From: Ananas comosus
Lineage: Eukaryota; Streptophyta; Magnoliopsida; Poales; Bromeliaceae
NCBI RefSeq assembly: GCF_001540865.1
Contig: NC_033635.1
Location: forward strand, 2,686,231-2,750,230
Direction: 5' to 3'
DNA length: 64,000 bases
A program made the position numbers and the translations under genes. Below, piece by piece: positions 11,581-21,690 of the stretch (its first letter is position 1; each line of letters starts with the position of its first letter). Below the pieces are notes generated by a model. That model was given only the letters and a program-made list of their open reading frames with translations. It made no database searches and was not told where the DNA came from.

Positions 11581-13069
11581 CTAACTGCTATTTGCCTCCA
11601 TCCAGCTACACCCAGCAGCCTTCTTCAAATCCTTCTCCCCTATGCTTCCTCTCAGCTTAGCCACATCATTCCATTTGCTAGATAGCGCGGAAACATGGGC
11701 AGCAATTACATAGTTTGATCCAAGCCCAGGCTCTTTCTCCAGAAGAAGATTCATTAGCTGATTCATTTCCTCTCGTAAACCACAAAGCTCACCGTGCTTC
11801 TTACAGGCCCACAAGAAAGACCTAAGTATTATACTATTTGGAGCCATGGGCATGTTCCTAATGAGCTCATAGGCAGCTTCAACTAATCCTGCTCGCCCTA
11901 GCAAATCGACCATACAACCATAATGCTCCATACTTGGTTGGATATTAAACTCGTTCACCATCCTATTAAAGTACTTCTGGCCTTCGTCTACCAAACCGAG
12001 GTGGCTACAAGCACTTAAAATGATCGAAAATAGAGTGCTGTCTGGTTTTATATTAACAGCTTCCATCTCAGAGAAGAGATTAAGTGCTTCTTGGGCGCGG
12101 CCATGATCGGCAAATCCCGAGATCATGATGGCCCATGTTTGCAGGTTCTTTTCTTTCACGGTGTTGAATAAGTGGAAGGCGTTTTCTATGCGCCCGCATT
12201 TAGAATACATGCGGATGAGAGCAGTACCTAATGGAACGTCAAGTTTGATATTGTTAACAGATACGAATGAATGAATAGAGCGCCCTGTTCTTAGATCACC
12301 AAGTTGGGTGGAAGCCGAAAGCAAGCTTATCAAGGTGACGGAGTTGGGCAAAACATTCGATAATCTCATCTGGTAGAACATCATCATAGCTTCAGCTGGT
12401 TGATTGCTGCATCGAAAATAACTTCTGGTCAAAAACTTGATACTTGCATTATCACATTTTTTTATTTTTTAAATATCAGCATTTAAGAAACAACAAATTT
12501 TCTCGACCAAACACCTGATTATTGCTTCAAACACCGTATCAGAATCCAAATACTATCCTAATAAGATTAATCAGGAGCATGCACACCTACCAAGCAACGT
12601 ATCCCTGAATAACGGAGCTCCACGAAACGACGTCTCTCACGCCCATTTCGTCGAACACCTTGCGCGCGAATGCAGCCACTCCGCAGCCAGCGTACATATA
12701 CAAAAGCGTATTGCCGACATACGAATCGGAGCAAAACCCCGCCTTTACGACCAAGCCGTGGACGGCTCCGCCGCTCCCCAGCGCAGAAGCGCGGCCGCAG
12801 GCCCTGAGAACGAAAGGGTACGTAAAGTTGTCAGGCCAGAACCCGAGCCTCCGGAGGGCCGCGAAGAGGCGGAGGGATTGGAGAGGGGAGCGGGAGGATG
12901 CATAGAAGCGGAGGAGGGAGTTGAGGGCGAAGAGGGGAGGAGGGGAGAGGAGGGCGTGGGGGGAGACGGGCTTCGCCGCGAGGAGTGGGCGAAAGTGGTC
13001 GAGGGCGGTTTTGAGGAGGAGGGAGTGGAGTTGGAGNAGTGTAAATAGGGACATTTCACAGTGCAACAT
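11581..13069 (-). CDS. PLS-type pentatricopeptide repeat protein, two exons
   Basis: Model: exon 1 13069-12591 and exon 2 12406-11581, giving 434 aa. The 184-bp intron has donor TTG|GTAGGT and acceptor GCAG|CAATCA. Splicing restores an uninterrupted PPR (SSVIQGYVA-CNQPAEAM). Repeats follow the P-L-S pattern, with phrases such as NSLLRFYASS, DNFTYPFVLRACGR, DSYVGNTLLYMYAGCG, TWAIMISGFADHGRAQEAL and EHYGCMVDLLGRAGLVEAAYELI. An E/E+-like tail follows (SNYVIAAHVSALSSKWNDVAKLR...GCSWMEANSS). No DYW domain is present, so any RNA-editing role would need a partner in trans. PLS PPR proteins act in mitochondria or plastids; the target organelle is not decidable here. The ambiguous base at 13037 falls in a CTN codon, so it is Leu whatever the base. 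A second ATG at 13054 is an equally possible start. Confidence 0.85.
13037..13037. other. Ambiguous base (N) in the PPR exon
   Basis: A single undetermined base. On the coding strand it is the third position of CTN, so the protein is unaffected. Confidence 0.95.
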
Positions 13070-13257
13070 CAAAGTACAGTGTAATATATACTAATATGTC
13101 TAAATTGGCGTAGGGACGGCCCACGCATGGAGCGACCTGGGCTAAGAATAGTATACGTTTAGGCTTAATATGAACCCAGCTATAGCTTCCAGTATATAAG
13201 CTAGAATCAATTGCGGACTAGGGAGTAGGGACCACAACGCTACATGGATGCATTTTT

Positions 13258-13262
<5 letters not shown>

Positions 13263-13321
<59 letters not shown>
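13263..13321. repeat. (TA)n microsatellite
   Basis: An uninterrupted TA run of about 29 units, 40 bp left of the Mutator-like element at 13362. Confidence 0.95.
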
Positions 13322-13323
<2 letters not shown>

Positions 13324-13361
13324 TGTGTCCCTGTCATGTTCTCTGCGCCAAAATAATAATA

Positions 13362-14074
13362 GGGTTAATTGCGTAAACATCTCTACAAATATGGTAATTT
13401 GTAGATATATCTATGTAAAGCTCAACTTTTTTAAGTTATTCCTCCAAAAGTTCTAATATATTCAGATATGCCTCTGCCATTAAGATCTGTTAGAAAAATT
13501 TCGTTAAGCACAATTAAAATACTTAAATGATTAATTAATAATGTGAATTGACAATTTTATACTTCTTCTTCTTCCTCTTCCTCTTCCTCTCCTGCTTATT
13601 TTTCTTCCTCTTCTTCTTCATATCCTTATTTTCCTCATCATTTTCTCCTCCTTCTTCTTCTTCTTCTTCTTCTTCTTCGTTGTCATCGTCGATGATCCGA
13701 TTGTCGTCGCCATTGTGGTGCTCGCGTGGGCCGTCGTCAAGGGCACCTCCGATGGCAGCGGCCGCGCTTTCGTCTTTCGCCTTTCGCCTCTCCCTCGTCC
13801 TAATTGGCCGCAACCCCAACAAGCTCCGCAAGGTCGCCGTCGCCGTCGTCCGCTCCCACAGCCTGAAGAGGAAGAGGAAGAAGGCAAGGGCAAGGGCAAA
13901 ATTGTCATTTTTCAACTCTACTGTTAAAAAATTAACAGCTCTCTAACGGATCATAATCAGAGGGACATATCTGAATATATTAGAATTTTTGCAGAAATAA
14001 CTTATAAAAGTTGAGCTTTGTAGGGATATATCTGCAATTCACTATGTTTGCAAGGACGTGTATGCAATTAACTC
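13362..14074. mobile_element. Mutator-like non-autonomous element with GC-rich internal segment (Pack-MULE candidate)
   Basis: 713 bp with long inverted ends. The left end starts GGGTTAATTGCGTAAACATC and the right end, read in reverse, starts GAGTTAATTGCATACACGTC. Similarity continues for about 110 bp (arms contain 'aagctcaactttt' / 'aaaagttgagctt' and 'tctaatatattcagatatg' / 'catatctgaatatattaga'). It is flanked by a perfect 9-bp TSD, ataataata (13353-13361 and 14075-14083), the diagnostic size for Mutator-like elements. Between the AT-rich arms lies a segment at about 13560-13900 of very different composition: a CTT-rich run, then GC-rich gene-like DNA with open frames on both strands. No transposase is present. 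A weaker-bounded relative lies at 14410-14806. Confidence 0.82.
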
Positions 14075-14324
14075 ATAATAATAAATATATTTGGTTTCCT
14101 AACTTTCTATTTCTAATAAATGATAAAAGATTTGATGATTGATAGTCAGATCTTAAGTTTGAAGATTAGATATTTTATATTTTTAATAAAATTTAATTTT
14201 TTTAAAAAAATAAATGAAACAGATAACATGTTATCTTTTTCTCGAAAAAAATATATAGTTTTATATAGTTTTAAGGGTTGATCTGTGTGCGGGTGAGAAA
14301 AGTAGTTAGTTCGCTAAGAGACTG

Positions 14325-14900
14325 CTTGTGTAACGACCCAACTCACTAGTAATAATTACTCGTTTAGCCCAAACTACCGATCCAAAATACTTAAGTCCAT
14401 TTATTATAAGGGTTAATTTCATACAGGTTCCTGCAAATATAGTGAATTGCAAATATATCCCTATAAAGTTCAACTTTCTTATCTTGTCTCTGCAAAAATC
14501 ATAATGTTTTCAAATATGTCCCTACCGTTGGAATCCGTTTTTTAAATGCTTAACTCTAGTTAATTTATGAGATAGCTTGATATTTTTGCCCTTTTTATAT
14601 TATATTATTGTGACTTTTAAAGGAACATATTTGTGATGGCAAAATTAACATTTCACTTAAAAGATAAACAGTTCTATAACAGTAACAAACCAGAGGGATA
14701 TATTTGAAAATATTAGAACTTTTGTAAAGACAATATATGAAAGTTGAATTTTGTAGGGACATATTTATTATTTACTATGTTTGCAGGGACATGAATACAT
14801 TTAACCTTTATTATTACTAGAGTGGTAGCCTTATATTTTCGATCATACCCCTTTCCTATCTGATTTAAAACTATTGGAATGTTATAGACCGTCTCTGTTT
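14325..14900. repeat. LTR-like fragment interrupted by a Mutator-like element
   Basis: The sequence 'taacgacccaactcactag...ctcgtttag...' runs to 14409 and resumes after 14806 with 'ttactagagtggtagcc'. Another copy at about 15090-15210 reads 'taacgactcgactcgctag...attattattactaaggtgcg' with no interruption. This supports a nested insertion at the 14410 element. Confidence 0.5.
14410..14806. mobile_element. Mutator-like MITE, same family as 13362-14074
   Basis: About 397 bp. The left end is GGGTTAATTTCATACAGG; the reversed right end is GGTTAAATGTATTCATGTCC. The arms share words with the 13362 element ('aagttcaactttc', 'gttgaattttgtagggacatat'). The 9-bp flanks are tttattata on the left and tttattatt on the right, an imperfect TSD. 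It lies inside an older LTR-like fragment. Confidence 0.72.
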
Positions 14901-15089
14901 AGATCATAATGTTCTCGTCAGATCCAAATCCAGATCACAAACATATGAACCTAAATTATTTTGAGATTCTAGACGCGGCTCCCGCGGGCTTAAAATGTGG
15001 CATTCACCAAATCCGTAGTGTACTACTATGTCTCGTATGACACTTAACTTTCACACTTCTGACTGACTGGTATTCGACCCTAATACTAA

Positions 15090-15215
15090 TCGTAACGACT
15101 CGACTCGCTAGTAATAATAACTCGTTGAGCTCAAACCACCGGCTCAAAATACTCAAATCTAATTATTATTACTAAGGTGCGTAGTTTTATATTCACTACT
15201 TTACCCTGCTATGCT
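15090..15215. repeat. LTR-like fragment, uninterrupted copy
   Basis: 'taacgactcgactcgctagtaataataactcgttgagctcaaacc' aligns with 14331-14380, differing mainly by substitutions. No coding sequence is attached. Confidence 0.45.
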
Positions 15216-15919
15216 GAATTGGCAAGAGGAAAGTTTTTTGATCGAAAAAAAAATTTAGAGAGTTATTTTGTCAATTAAAAAATTTTATAAGATTATTTGA
15301 AAATTTTCCAACTAAAATTTAATAAAATTAAATAATAATCTCAATAAAATTAGGCATATATAAAATAAAATTAAAATGTTTGAATAAATAACAAAATTCT
15401 TGGGTATCCCATTCCCACTATAAATTACGGTGCATTGGCTTGAGACGCTTTTGCATTATTCTTATTCTGATCCAAGCCGAAAGGAGGAGGACCGAACGTT
15501 TTTGGGTCTTCTTGTGACTGCAAGATTTAGGAGGAATTTTACACTGTCACACTTGCACTACGTCATTAATAATAAGTCAATTATATTTTTTCTTTTCAAA
15601 CAAAAATATAATAAATTTTTTTTTATAATCATGATAGGACATATATTTTTAAAAGAAAATATTTGATTGACTTGTTACGTCACGTCATTGATATATCCGT
15701 TGTATTCTAGAATTTTTCGTGATTTAGATGCTGTTGCGCGTTTGCAAGTGTGCAATGGTAAAAAATGTAAGGAACCCCTCAACTATAGCAAATTTGGAAT
15801 TGGTCTCCTCAGCTTTACTTTGTTTTTAACTCATTGTTTTCAAACTTTTTCCTTGTCACTTGATTGAAAATTTCACCAAATTCATGGACAATTTTACTAA
15901 ATTTGGTAATAGTTAGCAA

Positions 15920-16433
15920 CACTACAACAGAATTAGATTATAGAGATATATGTTTGGGACACTTTTATATAAGTGTCACATTTATGCCTAAATTTTTTAA
16001 AAAATCTACTAACATCTAAATATAAAGTTTAATCCAACCAAAAATAAAAGGTTACTCTACTCAACCCATCCCACCCAGCCCATTCGACCCGATTATAAAT
16101 AAAAAAGAAAAAAATTAGAAAAATCGATTACCATCTCCCCTTCTCCCCTCACTCAATCTACTAAAATTTTAGACGAAGAGCCCTTCCCTCTCGTCGTTCT
16201 CTGCCACCGCAACCAACGAGATAGAGTTCCGGCAGTTGCTAAATGCTTAAATAAGTATTGGTAAATTAGCAGCACTCTTTTAAGTTATAGCGACACTCTT
16301 TAACTGTCACTATATACCTAGCGACCCCACATATAGCAACACTTTTCAAAAGTGTCGGTAATTTAGCCAGCAGCACTTTTTTGACTTATACCGGCATTTA
16401 AAAGTGTCGTTATAGACCGTTTTTGTTGTAGTG
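15920..16433. mobile_element. Non-autonomous CACTA element
   Basis: 514 bp beginning CACTACAACAGAATTAG and ending TTTTTGTTGTAGTG, the CACTA-type terminal inverted repeat. A 3-bp TSD, CAA, is present at 15917-15919 and 16434-16436, the expected size for CACTA (En/Spm). Subterminal repeats based on 'agtgtc' / 'gacact' occur near both ends, as in transposase-binding regions of this superfamily. No transposase coding region is present. Confidence 0.88.
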
Positions 16434-16652
16434 CAATCTTTAATAAATAAGAGTATAACAATTAACAAATAATAATTAATAGAGTTACCAAAATTAATAA
16501 AATTTTAAATTACCTAACTAAAAGAACTTAAAATAATAAAATTAAGAATTAGGAAATTATCAACAAAAAAAAAATGTTGGTAGGCTTATTTGAAAATGAA
16601 CTATTGTTGAGGGAGGGTCCCAGCACATTTTTGGTGTTTATTTTTTTTAAAA

Positions 16653-16890
16653 TTATTTGAGAAAATAGTTTTCAGGCTAGAAAAATATTTTCTGCCTGTT
16701 TGATTTCTAGAAAAATAACTTTTCTAAATATTTTAAATTGTAAAAGTATTTGCTTTTCATTTTTTTTTCAAAAACTATTTGTGAAAATAATTTTCAGGCT
16801 ATAAAAATATTTTCTGCCTTGTTTGATTTCTAAAAAACAACTTTTTTAAATATTTTTTAATTGTAAAAATGTTTGCTTTTCAAATTTGTT
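16653..16890. repeat. Two tandem diverged copies of a ~120-bp unit
   Basis: 'atttgagaaaatagttttcaggctag...' (16655 onward) recurs as 'atttgtgaaaataattttcaggctat...' about 120 bp later. Both are followed by 'aaaaatattttctgcc', a 'tgtttgatttct' word and 'ttgcttttca'. Confidence 0.75.
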
Positions 16891-16973
16891 ATTCAAAAAA
16901 GAAAAATCGTGGAAAAGATTAATTTTTATAATTTTTTTAGAAAAATAGAGTTTTACGTTTTGATGAAACTAAT

Positions 16974-17340
16974 AGTCTCAAGCCAGTATGGACGGTAGAG
17001 TATAAACTGACCGAGAATTTAAGTGCCGTAATATGAGATCGTGCCGAAAACTTGTCGACACGATACGGCACGATACGTGTCAGACCGTACCAATCATAAA
17101 AATTTTATGTGCCGAAACATAATATTATGAAATATTTATTTTCTTCAGCAATAAAATATTATAACTGTTTATTATGTACTTTTATCAAATTTTTAAAATT
17201 TTATTAAAAAAATTAGTTACTAATTTAAAAAATAGAGGATCTTAAGCTGTACTATAGGCATGAGAGCTATATTATACTGATATTTTATTGACACGATACG
17301 GTACGATAGATACTTATCGTGTCGATGATATTTAAATTCT
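16974..17340. repeat. Dispersed repeat with CGGCACGATACGG-type words, copy 1
   Basis: Both ends carry repeated 'acacgatacggcacgata' / 'acacgatacggtacgata' words around an AT-rich centre with 'gaaatatttattttcttcagcaa'. A copy in the opposite orientation lies at about 38595-38930. Class is uncertain; the layout suggests a non-autonomous DNA element. Confidence 0.55.
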
Positions 17341-17711
17341 TAAAAATAACACAAATAAGATGCTCATTTGTTGACTTGTCAAAGTCAATGGAGAACCCCC
17401 TTTTCGGAAAAGTTGTAAGGACCTTGTGCACCAAGTACACCTTGGACCATCAAATCACATGCCCTCCATGGCACTAACTTTTATTTAATATTCTTTGTAT
17501 TTTTTTCTTTTTGAGTAAAATCCTCAATATTCCTTGCTTAGTTGTAGACATTAAAATTAAAAGTATCATATATGATGTGATCAATCACTAGGTGATCCAC
17601 GACTCATAGGATGGACTGAAAATTGCCTAGCTTTTGAGAAAATACAAAAAAAAAAGAAAATATTTTCACGTGTTGATTTAGATCAACTGTGTGAGTCATA
17701 GAATATTCATA

Positions 17712-18225
17712 GGGCATGTTTGGTTCACCTATTTTAGACTGTGGAATCGGAATGAAATTCATTGATTTCGATAGTTGCCGTTTGTTTTATAAGAATCGGA
17801 CTCCGATTTTCATTCTACTCTGAAATAGAAATGACCAAATCTATTTATGATCCAATCCGGCTTTGAATTCCGGATTGACTTATTCCAAAGTAAACTATTC
17901 AAAATCCTCTTTCATCAACACCTACCTCATCTTCTATCATCATTTTCCTCTCTTTTAATCAAAACTTTCTCTTAAAAATTTTAAATTTTCATTCCGATTT
18001 CCATTCCAATAATGAACTAAATATTTTTGNATGTTTGGTTCATGACTAGAATAGAAATGAAAAATAGAATTTGATTACTTTCTCTTAAAAATTTTAAATT
18101 TTCATTCCGATTTCCATTCCAATAATGAACTAAATATTTTTGAATGATTCGTCATTCTATTTTTCATTCCAAAGTAATCAAATTCTATTTTTCATTTCTA
18201 TTCTAGTCATGAACCAAACATGCCC
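17712..18225. mobile_element. MITE with GGGCATGTTTGGTTC ends, structurally disturbed
   Basis: The left end is GGGCATGTTTGGTTCACC; the right end is GAACCAAACATGCCC, its reverse complement over 15 bp. The flanking triplets are both ATA. Inside, a second terminus-like sequence (atgtttggttcatgactag) begins right after the N at 18030. A ~64-bp segment ('tttctcttaaaaattttaaa...') also occurs twice (about 17966-18029 and 18080-18143). The middle is therefore either a nested insertion or an assembly fault. Confidence 0.65.
18030..18030. other. Ambiguous base (N) at a repeat junction
   Basis: The N sits exactly between a duplicated segment and an inverted terminus of the surrounding MITE, a typical place for an assembly join. 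Confidence 0.9.
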
Positions 18226-18408
18226 ATAATTTCGGATAGAGGCGAACCAAATGCCTGTCATTTGTCGATTATATCCGCCGATTCTTTCAATAGAACACTT
18301 GACCATAATTGTACTATTTTTTTTCCTTTTTTTAAATTATTAAACTGTAAAGTTATAATTAACTAACTTTAAAATCCCAAAAAAGCCTAATTGAGGTTAT
18401 TAAATAAA

Positions 18409-18759
18409 AGGTAAACTTCAAATATTTCGCACTTTCTCACTTTAGTATTTTTTGATTTAAAGTGTAGCAAATTAGTATCTTATGATTTTATTTTTCCCTT
18501 TTCGTCAGCTCTCCTCTGTTAATATTTTATTAAATTATATACAAAAAAAGCCCAAATACCTCATCTAAGTTTACTAAATATTCACTTTAGTATCCTTTAG
18601 TTTTAACTTTATCATTGAATTAACGAAAAAAAATTAGTGAAACGAATAATGAAAAGAAAAAAAATAAAAATCACATAGTACTAAATTGATACATTTTAGA
18701 CCACATAATACTAAAGTGCGAAAGTGCGAAACCATAAGAATGATATTTGAAGTTTTGTT
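18409..18759. mobile_element. Mutator-like MITE family A, copy 1
   Basis: 351 bp. Inverted ends contain 'ggtaaacttcaaatat' / 'atatttgaagttttg' and 'cactttctcactttagta' / 'tactaaagtgcgaaagtg'. A perfect 9-bp TSD, ttaaataaa, lies at 18400-18408 and 18760-18768. It shares its full structure with 32910-33265 and 44880-45229. Confidence 0.88.
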
Positions 18760-18995
18760 TTAAATAAATACACTGCTTTTATATTTTGAAGGTCTCAGAA
18801 AATATAAAAGCATCATGAAATTTTCCCCTTGTTAGCTTCTAGTGTTACAATATAGTGATATGAGTAACTTAAAATTCATGATGTTGATCTAAACCAATTT
18901 TTGTGCTGAGCAGTGATTGAAATAATTGTTAATTTTTACTTAAAATAAAAATGAAAAAAATGCTCAGCTTTTAAATGAAGCCAAGTCTGTCTATC

Positions 18996-19007
18996 TATAT
19001 ATATATA
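18996..19007 (+). promoter_or_regulatory. Putative TATA box of the DC1 gene
   Basis: TATATATATATA lies about 116-127 bp upstream of the ATG at 19123, followed by an A/C-rich leader. Confidence 0.5.
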
Positions 19008-19122
19008 CTCGCTCTGCTGGCACTCTCCCAACTCACAACAAAAACTCACAACAAAGAAATACTTTTTTTTCTAAAAACGTTTAACTACTGCTCCTCTTCT
19101 GTTTGAAAAAATAAGCAAGCAA

Positions 19123-19773
19123 ATGGCGAATACCTCGCGCCCAGCTCGCCTAATAACCCACCCGACCCACTCCTACCACGCCCTGGTGCTCACCGCCGCG
19201 GGTGACAACACCTTCCTCTGCGACGGGTGCCGGTGCCACGGCTCCGGCCTCTGCTACCGCTGCGCCCGCTGCGACTTCAACCTGCACGAGCACTGCGCGA
19301 CGTGCCCCCCGACCCTCCCCTCCTTCGCGCACCCGCAGCACGCTCTGACCCTCGAGCCCTTCCCCGACGGCGGCGGCAGCAGCCGGGACGCCGCTCCGCG
19401 CGACTGCGACCTCTGCCGCGGCCCGATCAAAGGCATGAGCTACCGCTGCCGGCCGTGCGGCTTCCACCTGCACCCGACGTGCGCGCTGCTGCCGCCTGCG
19501 GCCGCGGGGTCGGCGTTCCACCCGGAGCACGTGCTGGCGCTCGTGCCGGCGGCGCCGCGGCCCTGCTCGGCCTGCGGGAAGGAGTGCGTCGTCTGGCGCT
19601 ACCGCTGCGACCCCTGCCGGATCGACCTCCACCCGGGCTGCCTCCACGCCGCGAAGAGCGCTGTCGTCGTCGCCAGGCCGACGAGGAGGACGGCGATGAG
19701 ATTCGGGATCGAGCTCGGCCGGAGATTCAGAATAGGGGCCACTCTCACGGTTGATAGGCCGAAAGTGAACTAG
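19123..19773 (+). CDS. DC1 (divergent C1) domain protein
   Basis: Intronless, 216 aa, strongly GC-rich. Three cysteine/histidine-rich modules of the plant DC1 (C1-like) zinc-binding type are visible at about residues 14-60 (HSYHALVL...FLCDGC...YRCARCDFNLHEHC), 68-122 (HALTLEPF...CDLC...YRCRPCGFHLHPTC) and 135-178 (HVLALVPA...CSACG...YRCDPCRIDLHPGC). Each ends in the typical C-x2-C-x4-(L/I)H-x2-C pattern. A basic tail of about 35 residues follows (RPTRRTAMRFGIELGRRFR). DC1 proteins are plant-specific, often stress- or pathogen-responsive, and may bind lipids or act as signalling adaptors; the role of this one is unknown. The ATG at 19123 is the first in frame after the putative TATA box. Confidence 0.9.
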   Translation: MANTSRPARLITHPTHSYHALVLTAAGDNTFLCDGCRCHGSGLCYRCARCDFNLHEHCATCPPTLPSFAHPQHALTLEPFPDGGGSSRDAAPRDCDLCRGPIKGMSYRCRPCGFHLHPTCALLPPAAAGSAFHPEHVLALVPAAPRPCSACGKECVVWRYRCDPCRIDLHPGCLHAAKSAVVVARPTRRTAMRFGIELGRRFRIGATLTVDRPKVN

Positions 19774-20064
19774 ATGCCTACCCTTCGCCGTTGGATTTAA
19801 TATTTGTTGGCGCCAAAAAAAAAAAAAAAAACTGTGTCACTCCAACGGTTTGATCTGGTCAACATCTCGGGCAATTAGGTTCGCAGTGAAATAGTGCTTA
19901 ATAATACGAAATTTATAGGTCAATAGAATAGAATAGAATGCTTCCTATAGAAGTTAATTTTCTATATTTGCATATCTACAAGCGTGCTCCCTGTTATGTT
20001 TGCTCTGTTTGAGTCCCTGTTATGTACTGTGTCTAAGTAATAAAAGTATCTCACTTTTGAGGAA

Positions 20065-20204
20065 CCGGCCGTCCCAGAGTAACTGGCAAATGACTTAGAT
20101 GGTTGATATCCGAGACCAAATACCAAAATTCGAATCCTAGTTGATTTATATTTTCAGTAAAATAAACGAAACGGGTAACGTGCTACCTATCTCTCACAAA
20201 AAGA
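20065..20204 (+). mobile_element. tRNA-derived SINE, copy with TSD
   Basis: 140 bp: A-box-like head 'agagtaactggcaaa', B box 'aattcgaatccta', and tail 'acgggtaacgtgctacc' followed by a short A-rich end. The flanks are atctcacttttgaggaa (20048-20064) and atctcacttccgaggaa (20205-20221), a 17-bp TSD with two mismatches. Confidence 0.85.
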
Positions 20205-20252
20205 ATCTCACTTCCGAGGAAGTCTATTATATCACAATTGCATTATATTTTC

Positions 20253-20403
20253 TTTTTTTTTGAGAAATAGGTAGCACGCTACCTGCTTCGTTTATTTCAT
20301 TTAGAAATAAACTTAGCTAGAAATGTGAATCAACTAGAATTCGAACTTGGGTCTCGGATACCAACCACCAAGTTCTTTGCCACTTGCTCTAGAGAAGGTC
20401 AGT
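20253..20403 (-). mobile_element. tRNA-derived SINE, reverse copy with TSD
   Basis: Reverse-strand copy: poly-T, then 'ggtagcacgctacc' (reversed tail), 'aattcgaacttggg' (reversed B box) and 'gccacttgctctaga' (reversed A box). A perfect 17-bp TSD, aattgcattatattttc, lies at 20236-20252 and 20404-20420. It is only about 30 bp from the neighbouring SINE's TSD, in the opposite orientation. Confidence 0.88.
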
Positions 20404-20712
20404 AATTGCATTATATTTTCAATAACATATTAATCATGCTTTTTATTTTAAATAATATAATAAAAATATTTTTTTTATAATTATGATAAAATAAATAAAG
20501 TTTTAAAAAATATTTAATTAAAAACTAGGATTCGAACTTGGGTTTCAGGTACCAACCACCAAATCTTTTACCACTTGCTCCAGAGAAGGTCAATAATTGC
20601 ATTATATTTTCAATAACATATTAATCATGTTTTTTATTTTAAATAATATAATAAAAATAATTTTTTTATAATTATAATAAAATAAATAAAATTTTAAAAA
20701 ATATTTAATTAA
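20332..20712. repeat. Tandem duplication (~190 bp) that copied part of a SINE and its flank
   Basis: Unit 1 (20332-20520) contains the 5' half of the reverse SINE plus 'attgcattatattttcaataacatattaatcatg...'. Unit 2 (20523-20712) repeats both parts with few differences, so the SINE head at 20523-20590 is a secondary copy made by local duplication, not by retrotransposition. Confidence 0.82.
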
Positions 20713-20959
20713 TTAAAAATATCACGTCACCAATATAACAAGTGTATTTTAAAACTTTCCATCAGAATTTAAGGTTTTATATGCACGTCTGCCGGTGAGA
20801 AATTTAGGCCTTATTTTATATTAATTAATTATTGCTTTAAAATAAATTTTTAAAAATTAAACTACTAGAAAATTAATATCATATTAAATTATATAAAATA
20901 GTTATTTCTTCAAAAAATTTATACTACAAGATAATAGTATTTTTGATATTTATATTTAA

Positions 20960-21444
20960 GGAGCAATTCCTTATATACTCCTGAAAAATTTTTTACTTTT
21001 CGATTTACCACTCTTAGAAAGTTCATATTGAAAATATTCTTTCTAAGTTCCAACCTATTTCTAATATATCCCTAGAGTTAAAATCTGTTAATGAACTTGT
21101 TATCTCTATAAAATTACTATTTTGCCCTTTCAAATATACCATTCCACCATCACTGACTTTCTTATTTGCCCTTTTAAAGTCGGGGCACAAAAAAGTATTT
21201 TGATTTTTGATTTTTTCCAATATACGCCTCTACCATCACCAACATTTTTTATTTATCCTTAAGTTAAGGATAAAATTAATATTTTAAATTTTTTTAACTG
21301 CGATAAATATTTAACTCACATTTAACTCAAGTTAACTTAATAAAAAATAACTGTAAAAATATTTTACAATAACAATAAAATATATAAAAAATATTTTAAA
21401 AAAATTAAATATTTTCAAACGGAAAGTATATAGGCAATTATCCC
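20960..21444. mobile_element. Mutator-like non-autonomous element
   Basis: 485 bp. The left end is GGAGCAATTCCTTATATACT; the reversed right end is GGGATAATTGCCTATATACT. A perfect 9-bp TSD, tatatttaa, lies at 20951-20959 and 21445-21453. The interior is AT-rich with no transposase. Confidence 0.8.
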
Positions 21445-21690
21445 TATATTTAAAGTAACTGGTAGTCACACAATTGGGTACACCACTACACCATACACTT
21501 TTTTATTTTTATTTTTATTTTATTCCTTAGCTCTCTCACACCCACACAAGCGTATACATACACAAACTCCACTTTTATTCCTCAGCTCACACGCGCGCGC
21601 GCGCGCGCACGAGCGCACACACGTGTACGCACAGACTCACACAACACGCACCCACGGGACCACCACCCCCCAAATTAGCCTCACCCAGCC

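Noticed and set aside
13535..13946. Open frames on both strands in the GC-rich insert as a stand-alone gene
   Set aside because: They are low complexity (poly-Glu, poly-Ser, poly-Lys), overlap each other and lie entirely within a Mutator-like element. At most this is a captured fragment.
19150..19754. Overlapping frames within the DC1 gene on both strands
   Set aside because: They are Ala/Arg/Pro-rich and arise from the high GC content; the real frame has three ordered C/H-rich modules.
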